A stretch of DNA of 64,000 bases, from positions 31,785 through 95,784 of the forward strand of contig JAGAAJ010000040.1 in assembly GCA_017615355.1 (NCBI GenBank), given 5' to 3'. The stretch's first letter is position 1; each line of letters starts with the position of its first letter. Below the pieces are notes generated by a model, which saw only the letters and a list, made by a program, of their open reading frames with translations, had not been told where the DNA came from and did no database searches. Source of the DNA: Prevotella sp. GTDB lineage: Bacteria > Bacteroidota > Bacteroidia > Bacteroidales > Bacteroidaceae. A program made the position numbers and the translations under genes. This document shows positions 31,644 to 40,071 of the stretch, piece after piece.

Positions 31644-32597
31644 ATGGCAAACGCATTGACAAAGACTGAGTTCCAATTCGAGGGACAGAAGAGCGTGTAC
31701 CACGGAAAGGTGCGCGACGTGTATAACATTAACGACGACATCCTGGTGATGGTGGCCACCGACCGCATCTCGGCCTTCGACGTGGTGCTGCCCAAGGGCA
31801 TCCCCTTCAAGGGACAGGTGCTGAACCAGATAGCCGCGAAATTCCTCGACGCCACGACGGACATCTGCCCGAACTGGAAGCTGGCCACGCCCGACCCGAT
31901 GGTGACGGTGGGCCTGAAGTGCGAGGGCTTCCGTGTGGAGATGATCATCCGCTCGATCCTCACCGGCTCGGCTTGGCGCGAGTACAAGAATGGCTGCCGT
32001 GAGCTGTGCGGTGTCCGTCTGCCCGACGGCATGAAGGAGAACGAGCGTTTCCCCGAGCCCATCATCACGCCGACGACGAAGGCCGACGAGGGTCACGACA
32101 TGAACATCTCGAAGGAGGAGATCATCGCCCAGGGCCTCGTGTCGAAGGAAGACTACGAGGTGATGGAGGACTACACCCGCCGCATCTTCGCCCGCGGACA
32201 GGAGATTGCCGCCAAGCGCGGCCTCATCCTCGTCGACACGAAGTATGAGTTCGGCAAGCGCGACGGCAAGGTGATCCTCATCGACGAGATCCACACGCCC
32301 GACTCGAGCCGCTATTTCTACGCCGACGGCTACGAGGAGAAGCTGGCCAAGGGTGAGCCGCAGAAGCAGCTCTCGAAGGAGTTCGTGCGCCAGTGGCTCA
32401 TCGAGCACAACTTCATGAACGAGCCCGGCCAGACGGTGCCCGAGATGACCGACGAGTATGTCGAGAGCGTCAGCGACCGCTACATCGAGCTCTACGAGCA
32501 CATCGTGGGCGAGAAGTTTGACAAGGCCGCCACTGCCGGCGACATCGCCGCCAGAATCGAGCAGAATGTGAAGAATTGGCTGAAGAGCAGGAACTAG
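31644..32597 (+). CDS. purC: Phosphoribosylaminoimidazole-succinocarboxamide synthase
   Basis: PurC joins CAIR and aspartate using ATP to form SAICAR in de novo purine synthesis, in the cytoplasm. At 317 residues it is a normal length for the longer bacterial form. Family motifs are clear: the N-terminal GKVRDVY and ATDRISAFD, then [13 protein letters not shown], the SAICAR synthase signature around LVDTKYEFG, and [14 protein letters not shown] second purine gene, purM, lies ~3.6 kb downstream on the same strand. The TAG stop codon is part of a 9-bp tandem array (ACTAGTC units) that fills the gap to menG. Confidence 0.97.
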   Translation: MANALTKTEFQFEGQKSVYHGKVRDVYNINDDILVMVATDRISAFDVVLPKGIPFKGQVLNQIAAKFLDATTDICPNWKLATPDPMVTVGLKCEGFRVEMIIRSILTGSAWREYKNGCRELCGVRLPDGMKENERFPEPIITPTTKADEGHDMNISKEEIIAQGLVSKEDYEVMEDYTRRIFARGQEIAAKRGLILVDTKYEFGKRDGKVILIDEIHTPDSSRYFYADGYEEKLAKGEPQKQLSKEFVRQWLIEHNFMNEPGQTVPEMTDEYVESVSDRYIELYEHIVGEKFDKAATAGDIAARIEQNVKNWLKSRN

Positions 32598-32626
32598 TCG
32601 AACTAGTCACACTAGTCAAAACTAGC
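32591..32626. repeat. 9-bp tandem array (GAACTAGTC), ~4 units
   Basis: Units read GAACTAGTC, GAACTAGTC, ACACTAGTC, AAAACTAGC. The array begins within the last purC codons, and its first unit supplies the purC TAG stop. Confidence 0.85.
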
Positions 32627-32636
32627 TTTAGAGAGC

Positions 32637-33374
32637 ATGTACCAGCAGGAAACGATAAAGCCCTACGAGGCCGGCAGAGCAAAGGCGGAGCTGGTGGAGG
32701 CGATGTTCGACAACATCGCGCCCACCTACGACACGCTGAACCATCGTCTGTCGTGGAACATCGACAAGGGCTGGCGCCGCAAGGCCATCAGCTTCCTGCA
32801 ACAGTACCAGCCGCAGACGGTGCTCGACATCGCCACCGGCACAGGCGACTTCGCCATCATGGCCGCTCAGATGCTGAAACCGCAGCGTCTCGTCGGCGCC
32901 GATATCAGCGAGGGCATGATGGAGGTGGGACGGAAGAAGGTGGAGAAGCTGGGCCTGCAGGACATCATCGCCTTCGAGAAGGAGGACTGCCTCAGCCTCA
33001 GCTATGCCGACGGTAGCTTCGACGCCGTGACGGCGGCCTTCGGCATCCGCAACTTCGCCAATCTCGACAAAGGACTCAGCGAGATGTGCCGCGTGCTCAG
33101 GCCCGGCGGACACCTCGTCATCGTGGAGCTGACCACGCCGCCGCGTTTCCCCATGAAGCAGCTGTTCGGCATCTACTCACACACCGTGCTGCCCGTCTAC
33201 GGACGGCTCGTGTCGAAGGACAAAAGCGCCTATTCCTACCTGCGGCGCACCATCGAGGCCTTCCCGCAGGGCGAGCGCATGATGGATATCCTCAAGCAGG
33301 CTGGTTTCCAGGAGACGGCGTTCAAGCGGATGACTGGCGGGATTTGCACACTCTACACGGGCACCAAGTCGTAA
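32637..33374 (+). CDS. menG: Demethylmenaquinone methyltransferase (UbiE/MenG family)
   Basis: This SAM-dependent methyltransferase performs the last step of menaquinone synthesis; Bacteroidota use menaquinone, so menG is a better name than ubiE. The 245-residue protein shows the family signature near its start ([17 protein letters not shown]), the SAM-binding [11 protein letters not shown] (motif I), GADISEGM, and the downstream FGIRNF plus [13 protein letters not shown] motifs. The start ATG is 39 bp after the purC stop. The TAA stop lies inside an 8-bp tandem array that continues to the start of aroE. Confidence 0.95.
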   Translation: MYQQETIKPYEAGRAKAELVEAMFDNIAPTYDTLNHRLSWNIDKGWRRKAISFLQQYQPQTVLDIATGTGDFAIMAAQMLKPQRLVGADISEGMMEVGRKKVEKLGLQDIIAFEKEDCLSLSYADGSFDAVTAAFGIRNFANLDKGLSEMCRVLRPGGHLVIVELTTPPRFPMKQLFGIYSHTVLPVYGRLVSKDKSAYSYLRRTIEAFPQGERMMDILKQAGFQETAFKRMTGGICTLYTGTKS

Positions 33375-33488
33375 TAACGTGATAACGGAATAACGTGATA
33401 ACGACCTTCGTAATAACGTGATAACGGAATAACGTGATAACGACCTTCGTCATAACGACCCTCGTGACAACGAAATAACGTAATAACG
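33370..33488. repeat. 8-bp tandem array with a perfect 39-bp duplication between menG and aroE
   Basis: Units vary around GTGATAAC, GGAATAAC and GTAATAAC. Positions 33,370-33,408 and 33,409-33,447 are identical 39-bp copies, followed by diverged units up to the aroE ATG. The first unit holds the menG TAA stop. A short related array occurs inside apgM at 53,769-53,804. Confidence 0.9.
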
Positions 33489-34241
33489 ATGACAGACAAA
33501 TACGGATTAATCGGCTACCCACTCGGCCACTCATTCTCAGTGACCTACCACAACCAGCGCTTTGCCGACGAAGGCATCAACGCGAAGTACGTCAATTTCG
33601 AGATTCCCAACATCGAGCAGCTCAACGAGGTGCTCAGCCAGAATCCGGAGCTGAAAGGGCTGAACGTCACCATCCCCTACAAGGAGAAAGTGCTACCCTT
33701 CCTCGACTATATCAGCCCCGAGGCAAGGGCCATCGGCGCCGTCAACGTCATCCGCGTGGTGCACGAGGGAGCGAAGATCGAGCTGCGCGGCTACAACAGC
33801 GACGTCATCGGCTTTGTGCAGAGCATCGAGCCGATGATCGAGAGCTACCATAAGAAGGCGCTGGTGCTGGGAACGGGCGGCGCATCGAAGGCCATCTGCT
33901 ACGGGCTGAAGTCGCTGGGCATCGAGCCCGTGCTGGTCAGCCGCTATGAGCGTCCGGGCACTATCCAGTACGCCAGCATCACTCCCGACGTGGTGAAGGA
34001 ATACAACGTCATCGTCAACTGCACGCCGCTGGGCATGTTCCCCAAGGTTAACGAGTGCCCCACCCTGCCCTACGAGGCAATGGACGAGAAGAATATCCTC
34101 TACGACCTCATCTACAACCCCGACGAGACGCTCTTTATGCGCAAGGGTGCTGAACGCGGAGCCGCCGTGAAGAACGGCCTCGAGATGCTGCTGCTGCAGG
34201 CCTTCGCCTCGTGGGAATTCTGGACGGGCCGCGAACAGTGA
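33489..34241 (+). CDS. aroE: Shikimate dehydrogenase (NADP+)
   Basis: AroE reduces 3-dehydroshikimate to shikimate in the aromatic amino acid pathway. At 250 residues it is typical for the Bacteroidota form. Visible features are the shikimate-binding Ser pair in GHSFSVTYHN, the catalytic Lys65 in NVTIPYK, Asp105 in GYNSD, the NADP-binding LGTGGASKAI (~126-135), and NCTPLGMFP. The ATG follows the tandem array directly. The neighbours purC, menG and purM suggest a general biosynthetic operon rather than a pathway-specific one. Confidence 0.95.
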   Translation: MTDKYGLIGYPLGHSFSVTYHNQRFADEGINAKYVNFEIPNIEQLNEVLSQNPELKGLNVTIPYKEKVLPFLDYISPEARAIGAVNVIRVVHEGAKIELRGYNSDVIGFVQSIEPMIESYHKKALVLGTGGASKAICYGLKSLGIEPVLVSRYERPGTIQYASITPDVVKEYNVIVNCTPLGMFPKVNECPTLPYEAMDEKNILYDLIYNPDETLFMRKGAERGAAVKNGLEMLLLQAFASWEFWTGREQ

Positions 34242-34248
34242 TTTACGA

Positions 34249-34277
34249 CCACGAATCTCACGAATCACACGAATAAT
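34249..34277. repeat. 9-bp tandem array (CACGAATNN) between aroE and the TPM gene
   Basis: Units CACGAATCT, CACGAATCA, CACGAATAA start 8 bp after the aroE stop. A CACGAAT fragment is also present at the 3' end of the FetA-like gene (~37,968). Confidence 0.7.
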
Positions 34278-34311
34278 AATTCTATCATTCTCAAATTCTT
34301 GACATAAAAAC

Positions 34312-35538
34312 ATGCTATTAGTATTTACAATAATGGGGCTGGTGCTGATAGGTTTCGTGACCTACGGCTTCGCCGTGGTGAATAACAAGCCCACAAAGGT
34401 GGAAGGCCCTACTCGTGAGGAAGAAGTGAACAAGCTGACAGACGTGTTCAACAGCCAGGTGAGCACGCTGAAGACTGAATACAAGGAAAAGAAAAAGGAG
34501 CTGAAAGGCAAAGACGCCGAGCTGAAAGAGCTGAAAGCCGACATCACGAAGTCGTACGACAGCATGCGCAAGGACTACAACCAGCAGGTGGCAGCCGTCA
34601 CGACCCCGCCTACGCAAAAGAACCCCGTGCGTGCTTTCTGGAACAAGGTCTTCTACGGCGGCATACTCGCCAGCTTCACCTGCTGCCTCGGCTCAGGAAT
34701 CTATGCAGTCGACAATGAAGTGAAAGCTCCGGAGAAGCTTGTCAACACGACGGAAGTGTGGTCGGCTGACAATATCCCCATGCCTCATCTGGAGGACGAG
34801 AACCAGTATCTGGCCAACCCCGACAAGGTGCTCTCGAAGGAAAGCGTCGACAGTATCAACACGATGCTGCAGCGGATGGACAAAGAGCTGGGCATCGAGA
34901 CCGCTTTTGTCGTAGTGAACTACTGCCAGGGCGGCGATGCCTTCCGACTGGCACAGGACATGGGCAATAAATATGGTGTGGGACGCAACGACCGCGGCCT
35001 CGTCGTCGTGATGGCCTACGGCGACCACGACATCAACATCTCACCAGGCTCTGGTCTCGAATCCACCCTCACCGACAACAAGTGCGGCCGTCTGCTCGAC
35101 GAATATGCCGTACCCTTCCTGAAGGACGGCCAACCCGACAGCGCCATGCTCTATCTCACACGCGCCCTCTTGGAGGTGCTGAAAGATCAGGACGAGCTGT
35201 CACCCGTTTACGAGGAACCCCTCAACGACGAAGACCGCGACCTGGGCATCGTGGGTGTGGGCACTATGGGAATATGGGGTGTACTGGGTTTGCTGCGCCG
35301 TAAGCTGAAAAAGAAAGGTCTGATGAAGGAGAACATCACGCCATTGAAGACCGCGATGCCTAATCCCACCATCGAACTCATCAACAGCGGAATAGGTGCA
35401 GGCAGCACCTACGGCAGCAGTCGCAGAGACCGAGATGACAGGAGCAGCAGAAGCAGCTGGAGCAGCGGCAGCAGTAGTCGCGGCGGCAGCTATGGCGGCG
35501 GTCACTTCGGCGGCGGCGGTGCATCGAGGAAATGGTGA
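34312..35538 (+). CDS. TPM-domain membrane protein with Ser/Gly-rich tail
   Basis: The 408-residue protein starts with a transmembrane segment (~2-23), continues with a charged coiled coil (~35-90, KTEYKEKKKELKGKDAEL), a second hydrophobic segment (~112-132), a TPM domain (~155-290; LSKESVDSINTML, NDRGLVVVMAYGD, ISPGSGLES), and a third hydrophobic segment (GIVGVGTMGIWGVLGLL). The tail (SSRSSWSSGSSS ... YGGGHFGGGGASRKW) is the usual ending of TPM proteins. TPM proteins have been linked to phosphatase activity or membrane-protein quality control, but the substrate here is unknown. It is followed by lemA; TPM and LemA genes are often adjacent in bacteria, so a shared membrane process is likely. 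Confidence 0.85.
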   Translation: MLLVFTIMGLVLIGFVTYGFAVVNNKPTKVEGPTREEEVNKLTDVFNSQVSTLKTEYKEKKKELKGKDAELKELKADITKSYDSMRKDYNQQVAAVTTPPTQKNPVRAFWNKVFYGGILASFTCCLGSGIYAVDNEVKAPEKLVNTTEVWSADNIPMPHLEDENQYLANPDKVLSKESVDSINTMLQRMDKELGIETAFVVVNYCQGGDAFRLAQDMGNKYGVGRNDRGLVVVMAYGDHDINISPGSGLESTLTDNKCGRLLDEYAVPFLKDGQPDSAMLYLTRALLEVLKDQDELSPVYEEPLNDEDRDLGIVGVGTMGIWGVLGLLRRKLKKKGLMKENITPLKTAMPNPTIELINSGIGAGSTYGSSRRDRDDRSSRSSWSSGSSSRGGSYGGGHFGGGGASRKW

Positions 35539-35579
35539 CCATTGAACATTGACCATTGACCATTGAACATTGAACATTA
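35539..35579. repeat. 7-bp tandem array (CATTGAM), ~6 units
   Basis: CATTGAA/CATTGAC units begin at the base after the TPM-gene stop codon and end ~28 bp before the lemA ATG. Confidence 0.9.
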
Positions 35580-35607
35580 TAAAATAACCAATAAACATTC
35601 AAAGACT

Positions 35608-36219
35608 ATGAACAAGAAGTACATCGGACTGGGCTGCCTCGGAGCTGTAGTGCTCGTGGTGCTCGTATTGTTTTTCTGGGTAAAGGGTGCCTACAACGGA
35701 ATGGTGCAGGCACGTGAAAACGGCAAGGAAGCCTTCTCGCAGATTGACGTCGTGCTGAAGCGCAACTTCCAGCAGCTGAACTCGTTGGAGAATATCCTCG
35801 AGAGAGAGGAGGATCTGATCAGGGGTACACTGAAAGAAGTGACCGAGGCCCGCGCCCGCGCTACCTCCATCAACATCGACCCCTCGAACTGCACACCTGA
35901 GCAGATGAAGGCATGGAACCAGGCACAGGGCGACTTCTCACAGGCCCTCGGACGTCTGCTCGTTGCCGACGAGAACTATCCCGAGTTGCGCGACCTCAAG
36001 GCCTTCCAGGATGTGAGGGATGAGCTGGCCGGCGCTGTCAACCGTCTGGCAGAGGCACGCCGCGAATACAACAAGCAAGCCAAGGAATACAATGTCAGGG
36101 TGCAGTCGTTCCCCAACAACATCCTCGCAGGTATGTTCGGCTTCCAGCCCATGTTCTACTATGAGGCACCTGCCGGCACGGAGGAGCAGACCACTGACTT
36201 TAGCAAGAAGAGAGATTAA
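35608..36219 (+). CDS. lemA: LemA family protein
   Basis: The start is ATG 35,608 (MNKKYIGLGCLGAVVLVV); an in-frame ATG 45 bp earlier lies in repeat DNA and would put hydrophilic residues before the membrane segment. At 203 residues it is typical for LemA: one N-terminal membrane segment (~6-27), then a helical domain with the motif ARENGKEAFSQIDVVLKR, and a C-terminal FGFQPMFYYEAPAGTEE. The molecular role of LemA is not established; in many bacteria it is encoded beside TPM proteins, as here. purM starts 3 bp after the stop. Confidence 0.92.
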   Translation: MNKKYIGLGCLGAVVLVVLVLFFWVKGAYNGMVQARENGKEAFSQIDVVLKRNFQQLNSLENILEREEDLIRGTLKEVTEARARATSINIDPSNCTPEQMKAWNQAQGDFSQALGRLLVADENYPELRDLKAFQDVRDELAGAVNRLAEARREYNKQAKEYNVRVQSFPNNILAGMFGFQPMFYYEAPAGTEEQTTDFSKKRD

Positions 36220-36222
36220 GGA

Positions 36223-37386
36223 ATGGACAACCGCTACATGCAGCGTGGCGTCTCTGCCGCGAAGGAAGACGTCCACGCTGCCATCAAGAACATCGACAAG
36301 GGCCTCTACCCACAGGCCTTCTGCAAGATCATCCCCGACATCCTGGGCGGCGACCCGGAATACTGCAACATCATGCACGCCGACGGCGCCGGAACGAAGT
36401 CGAGCCTGGCCTACATGTATTGGAAGGTGACGGGCGACCTGAGCGTGTGGAAGGGCATTGCGCAGGATGCCATCGTGATGAACACCGACGACCTGCTCTG
36501 CGTGGGTGCCGTCGACAACATCCTTGTCTCTTCCACCATCGGCCGCAACAAGATGCTCATCCCGGGTGAGGTCATCAGCGCCATCATCAACGGCACCGAC
36601 GAGCTGCTTGCCGAGCTGCGCGAGATGGGTATCGGCATCTGGCCCACTGGCGGCGAGACGGCCGACGTGGGCGACCTCGTGCGTACCATCATCGTCGACT
36701 CGACCGTCACCTGCCGCATGAAACGCAGCGACGTCATCGATAATGCGAACATCCGTCCGGGCGACGTCATCGTAGGTCTCTCCTCCACAGGACAGGCCAC
36801 CTACGAGCAGCGCTACAACGGCGGCATGGGCAGCAACGGTCTCACCAGCGCCCGCCACGATGTCTTCTCCAAATATCTCGCCGAGAAATATCCCGAGAGC
36901 TACGACCACGCCGTGCCCAATGAGCTGGTGTACTCAGGGAAGTATCAGCTAACCAGTGCGGTCGACGGTTCGCCCGTCGATGCCGGCCAACTCGTCCTCT
37001 CCCCCACCCGCACATACGCACCTGTCATCAAGCGGCTGCTCGACGACCTGCGGCCTGAGATTCACGGCATGGTGCACTGCACGGGCGGCGCACAGACGAA
37101 GGTGCTGCATTTCGTGGGCGACAACTGCCGTGTCATCAAGGACAACATGTTCCCCGTGCCGCCGCTGTTCCGTGCCATCCACGAGTGCTCAGGCACCGAC
37201 TGGAAGGAGATGTACCAGGTCTTTAATATGGGCCACCGCATGGAGATCTACGTGCGTCCCGAAGTGGCAGAGCAGGTGATTGCCATCTCGAAGAGCTTCA
37301 ACATAGACGCTCAGGTGGTGGGCCGCATCGAGGAAGGCTCGCGCTCGCTCACCATCAAGAGCGAATACGGAGAATTCCATTACTAA
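36223..37386 (+). CDS. purM: Phosphoribosylformylglycinamidine cyclo-ligase (AIR synthase)
   Basis: PurM closes the imidazole ring, converting FGAM to AIR with ATP, in purine synthesis. The 387-residue protein is of the longer Bacteroidota type. It shows the N-terminal ATP-binding and dimer part (HADGAGTKSSLAYMY, AQDAIVMNTDDLLCVGA), the PTGGETADVGDLV segment, and the C-terminal domain with GLSSTGQATYEQRYNGGMGSNGLT and HCTGGAQTKVL. It starts 3 bp after lemA, so the two are probably translated from the same mRNA. Confidence 0.95.
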   Translation: MDNRYMQRGVSAAKEDVHAAIKNIDKGLYPQAFCKIIPDILGGDPEYCNIMHADGAGTKSSLAYMYWKVTGDLSVWKGIAQDAIVMNTDDLLCVGAVDNILVSSTIGRNKMLIPGEVISAIINGTDELLAELREMGIGIWPTGGETADVGDLVRTIIVDSTVTCRMKRSDVIDNANIRPGDVIVGLSSTGQATYEQRYNGGMGSNGLTSARHDVFSKYLAEKYPESYDHAVPNELVYSGKYQLTSAVDGSPVDAGQLVLSPTRTYAPVIKRLLDDLRPEIHGMVHCTGGAQTKVLHFVGDNCRVIKDNMFPVPPLFRAIHECSGTDWKEMYQVFNMGHRMEIYVRPEVAEQVIAISKSFNIDAQVVGRIEEGSRSLTIKSEYGEFHY

Positions 37387-37426
37387 GTGTGCCTTGCGGT
37401 TTCCCCGCGACAAAAAGGAATCAATC

Positions 37427-37978
37427 ATGCTGGAACTGAACGACGTACTGGTAAAGGGCGAGCCTCACACCCTCTCGCTGATGGCCCGCGAGCGACAGAT
37501 CACCTGTGTGGTGGGCGGCGCCCGCTGGCTCTATGCCATGATGGGCTTCGAGCCCGTCGTGGCTGGCTTCATCAGCATCGACGGTGAGCCGCTGACACCG
37601 AAGACGGCCTCTGCGCTACGCCGGCAGATGGCCTTTGCCCCGCGTCGTCTCGACGATGTGGGAGAGCTCGAACGCTATGAGGCCCCCACCGCCGACGATG
37701 TCTTCGCCCTGCGCGCCAACCGCCAGCTCTCTGACGAAAACCTGGAGGAAGAAGCAGAGCAGACGGGTGGCACCGACCCGCAGCAGGCACGTCTGTTGGC
37801 TGTCGCCGTCCTGCGGCAACGGCCCATCCTTCTGGTTGAAGAGCCCGAAGCCACCATGCTGCCCTATCTGCGCAAGCAGGCCATAGCTGGCCGCATCGTC
37901 ATCGTCAGCTCTACCGACGGCACCGTCATCAATGATGCCGACAACGTAGTGGAGATTAACGCTGACCACGAATCATAA
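37427..37978 (+). CDS. Degenerate ABC ATPase-like protein (FetA-like, P-loop lost)
   Basis: The start is ATG 37,427; an upstream TTG in frame is less likely. The 183-residue protein aligns by eye with a small ABC ATPase: LELNDVLV at the start, FISIDGEPLTP after the first core, a Q-loop-like ALRRQMAFAPRRL, a signature-like TGGTDPQQARLLAVAVLRQRP, and ILLVEEPEA in place of Walker B. The Walker A region reads VVGGARWLYAMMG with no GK[ST], the Walker B Asp is replaced, and the H-loop His is missing. ATP hydrolysis is therefore unlikely. The next gene encodes a FetB/YbbM-like membrane protein, so the pair resembles the FetAB exporter, but with a pseudo-ATPase. This could be a decayed gene or a regulator. 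Confidence 0.6.
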   Translation: MLELNDVLVKGEPHTLSLMARERQITCVVGGARWLYAMMGFEPVVAGFISIDGEPLTPKTASALRRQMAFAPRRLDDVGELERYEAPTADDVFALRANRQLSDENLEEEAEQTGGTDPQQARLLAVAVLRQRPILLVEEPEATMLPYLRKQAIAGRIVIVSSTDGTVINDADNVVEINADHES

Positions 37979-38008
37979 CACGAGGTTTGTAATCAAAACA
38001 ATTGAAAG

Positions 38009-38653
38009 ATGATATATTTCGGACAAATAGCTGTGTGGGGAATCCTGCTGGTCATCGTGCTGCTGGGTGCAGCCATCGCCGTCCTGTGGATTGTTGACAA
38101 GAGAGTCGTGAAGAAGGCATTGCGCCCAAGCATCCACATGCCGCGTGTGCCGCAATCGTTGTGGCTACCGCTATTTGGCGCCATTCTCTTGAGCGCCCTT
38201 GCGCTGACGGGCTGCATCGCGCTAAGTCTGTCGAGTCATGCCTTCTGGCCCGTGTTCGTCATCTTATTGCTGTGCCTTTTAGGCTCCACACCCCATGCCT
38301 TCGAGGTCTACCTGCGCAGTCTGAAGCACACGCAGGCACACCGTCGCTATCTGATGGCCAATGGTGCCACGCACTTAGAGAGCCTCGTGCCCAGTGTGCG
38401 CCGTAGTCTTCGTGCTGCTTTCCTGCCGCTGTTGTGGCAGCGCTCGTCGGCCATGCCTTTAGCGATGCTGGTCTTTTTCTGCACGCTGATGCTATGTGGT
38501 GCAACAATTGCTGCCGCCCTTGCCATCACGCTGATGACATGGGCGGCAGCTATCGCCGCAGCGGTGCTCGCCATCATATTGACTATCTGGCTCGCTGACC
38601 GCCTGCTTTTTAACAAGCAGGAAAATATTACTGCTCCAACAGGAAACGCTTGA
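38009..38653 (+). CDS. FetB/YbbM-like ABC permease
   Basis: A 214-residue integral membrane protein with about six hydrophobic segments (first at ~5-28, then ~48-70, ~73-92, and two to three near the C-terminus). The cytoplasmic stretch RRYLMANGATHLESLVPSVRRSLRAAFLPLL resembles the coupling region of FetB (UPF0014) permeases, where ALALGAS...REALRAALLP is usual. FetB in E. coli is ~260 residues and works with FetA in iron homeostasis; this copy is shorter. It follows the degenerate ATPase by 30 bp. Its 3' end overlaps the convergent thrC by 26 bp. Substrate unknown. Confidence 0.6.
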   Translation: MIYFGQIAVWGILLVIVLLGAAIAVLWIVDKRVVKKALRPSIHMPRVPQSLWLPLFGAILLSALALTGCIALSLSSHAFWPVFVILLLCLLGSTPHAFEVYLRSLKHTQAHRRYLMANGATHLESLVPSVRRSLRAAFLPLLWQRSSAMPLAMLVFFCTLMLCGATIAAALAITLMTWAAAIAAAVLAIILTIWLADRLLFNKQENITAPTGNA

Positions 38654-40037
38654 AGGCCTCGAAGTCGTTGGGCATCGGCACACTCTGCTTCTCGCCCCGC
38701 ATAAAGGCGGCTAAGCGTTCGGGAATCTCTACGTCGATACCCAAGATATCATCTACCTTTTCCTTGAACTTCGCAGGATGGGCCGTCTCGCAGAAGATGC
38801 CCACCTCACCCTTTTGCAGCTGCTCCTCAAGGGCACGATAGCCACAGGCACCGTGCGGGTCGAGGATATAGCCCGTCTCTTCATAGCATTTGCGCATCGT
38901 CTCCTTGATCTGCTCGTCGCTGTAGGTGGTGCCGCTGATCAGGCTGGTGATACGCTCATGCGTCTCCTCGGGCGTCAGCTTGCCATTCTCGCTGTAGAGG
39001 TTGATGATGCGGGCGAAGTTCGAGGGATCACCCACATCCATCGCATTGGCCAGCGTCTGTATGGAGGCCTTCGGCTCGTACTGCCCCGTCTGCAAATAGT
39101 TATAGAAGACGTCGTTGGCGTTATTCGCAGCAATGAAACGCTTCACGGGCAGGCCCATCGCATGGCCGAAGAGGGCGGCGCAGATGTTGCCGAAGTTGCC
39201 GGAGGGAACACACATCACCGGTTGAGTGTTCAGTGTTGAGTGTTCAGTGACTTTTGTCTGTTCAGCAGAAGAAATGTCACTAAACTCTAAACTCTTAACG
39301 CTTAACAATCTTGCCACAGCATTGAAATAATAGAAAGCCTGCGGCAGGAAGCGGGCCACATTGATGGAGTTGGCCGACGTGAGCATCATGTGCTTGTTCA
39401 GCTCCTCGTCCATAAAGGCGCTCTTCACCAAGCGCTGGCAGTCGTCGAAGACGCCGTCCACCTCTACAGCCGTGATGTTCTGGCCTAAGGTAGTGAACTG
39501 GCACTCCTGGATGGGGCTCACCTTTCCCTTTGGATAGAGCACATAGACATGGATGCCCTCTACGCCGAGGAAGCCGTTAGCCACAGCCGAGCCCGTATCG
39601 CCGCTGGTGGCCACAAGCACGTTCACCGTCCCGTTTGTTGCGACTGAGTCGCAACCCACCGAACCGCTGCGCAAGAAATATTGCAGCAGGCGGGCCATGA
39701 AGCGGGCGCCTACATCCTTAAAGGCCAGCGTGGGGCCGTGGAAGAGCTCCAGCGCATAGATATTCTCCTTTACCTTGACGATGGGGCAGTCGAACTGCAG
39801 GGTGTCGTAGACCAATTCCTTCAGACCGTCACCATCGATGTCCTCGCCAAAGAAGGCGGCGGCCACGTTGTAGGCGATGTCCTGGAAGCGCATCGTCGGC
39901 ATGTCGTCGAAGAAAGCCTTCGGCAGACGGTTAATCCTCTCGGGCATGTAAAGCCCGCGGTCTTCGGCCAGTCCCTTTACGACGGCCTTCTGCAGGTCGG
40001 CCATCGGAGCCTTCCCGTTGGTGCTGTAGTATTGCAT
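38628..40037 (-). CDS. thrC: Threonine synthase with two repeat-derived insertions
   Basis: ThrC converts O-phosphohomoserine to threonine using PLP. Motifs are MQYYSTNGKAP at the start, the PLP lysine in TLAFKDVGARF, ATSGDTGSAVANGF and VPSGNFGNICAALFGHA. The length, 469 residues, exceeds the ~430 usual for the family. The excess matches two inserted stretches: VGCDSVATNGT, encoded by a 23-bp palindrome (39,633-39,655), and about 25 residues (VKSLEFSDIS ... TEHSTLNTQ) encoded by 7-bp arrays at 39,221-39,306. Both lie between conserved blocks, probably in surface loops. It sits 34 bp after the MacB-type permease, away from thrA-apgM, its usual partners. Confidence 0.95.
   Translation of the reverse strand: MQYYSTNGKAPMADLQKAVVKGLAEDRGLYMPERINRLPKAFFDDMPTMRFQDIAYNVAAAFFGEDIDGDGLKELVYDTLQFDCPIVKVKENIYALELFHGPTLAFKDVGARFMARLLQYFLRSGSVGCDSVATNGTVNVLVATSGDTGSAVANGFLGVEGIHVYVLYPKGKVSPIQECQFTTLGQNITAVEVDGVFDDCQRLVKSAFMDEELNKHMMLTSANSINVARFLPQAFYYFNAVARLLSVKSLEFSDISSAEQTKVTEHSTLNTQPVMCVPSGNFGNICAALFGHAMGLPVKRFIAANNANDVFYNYLQTGQYEPKASIQTLANAMDVGDPSNFARIINLYSENGKLTPEETHERITSLISGTTYSDEQIKETMRKCYEETGYILDPHGACGYRALEEQLQKGEVGIFCETAHPAKFKEKVDDILGIDVEIPERLAAFMRGEKQSVPMPNDFEAFKRFLLEQ
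39221..39306. repeat. Two 7-bp tandem arrays inside thrC
   Basis: GAGTGTT/CAGTGTT units occupy 39,222-39,250 and AAACTCT/TAACGCT units 39,281-39,306, separated by ~30 bp. The whole segment is translated in thrC as a stretch not present in typical threonine synthases. Confidence 0.85.
39633..39655. repeat. 23-bp palindromic element, copy in thrC
   Basis: The core TTGCGACTGAGTCGCAA is an 8+1+8 palindrome flanked by GTT and AAC-type ends. All 23 bp are identical to 56,307-56,329 in thrA, and both are read as CDSVATN. Confidence 0.92.
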
Positions 40038-40071
40038 AGTAAATAACGTTTTTACTGTATTCTAAATCTCT

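Noticed and set aside
33370-33447. Perfect 39-bp direct repeat as a possible CRISPR array
   Set aside because: The two copies are directly adjacent with no spacer and consist of 8-bp units; there are no cas genes.
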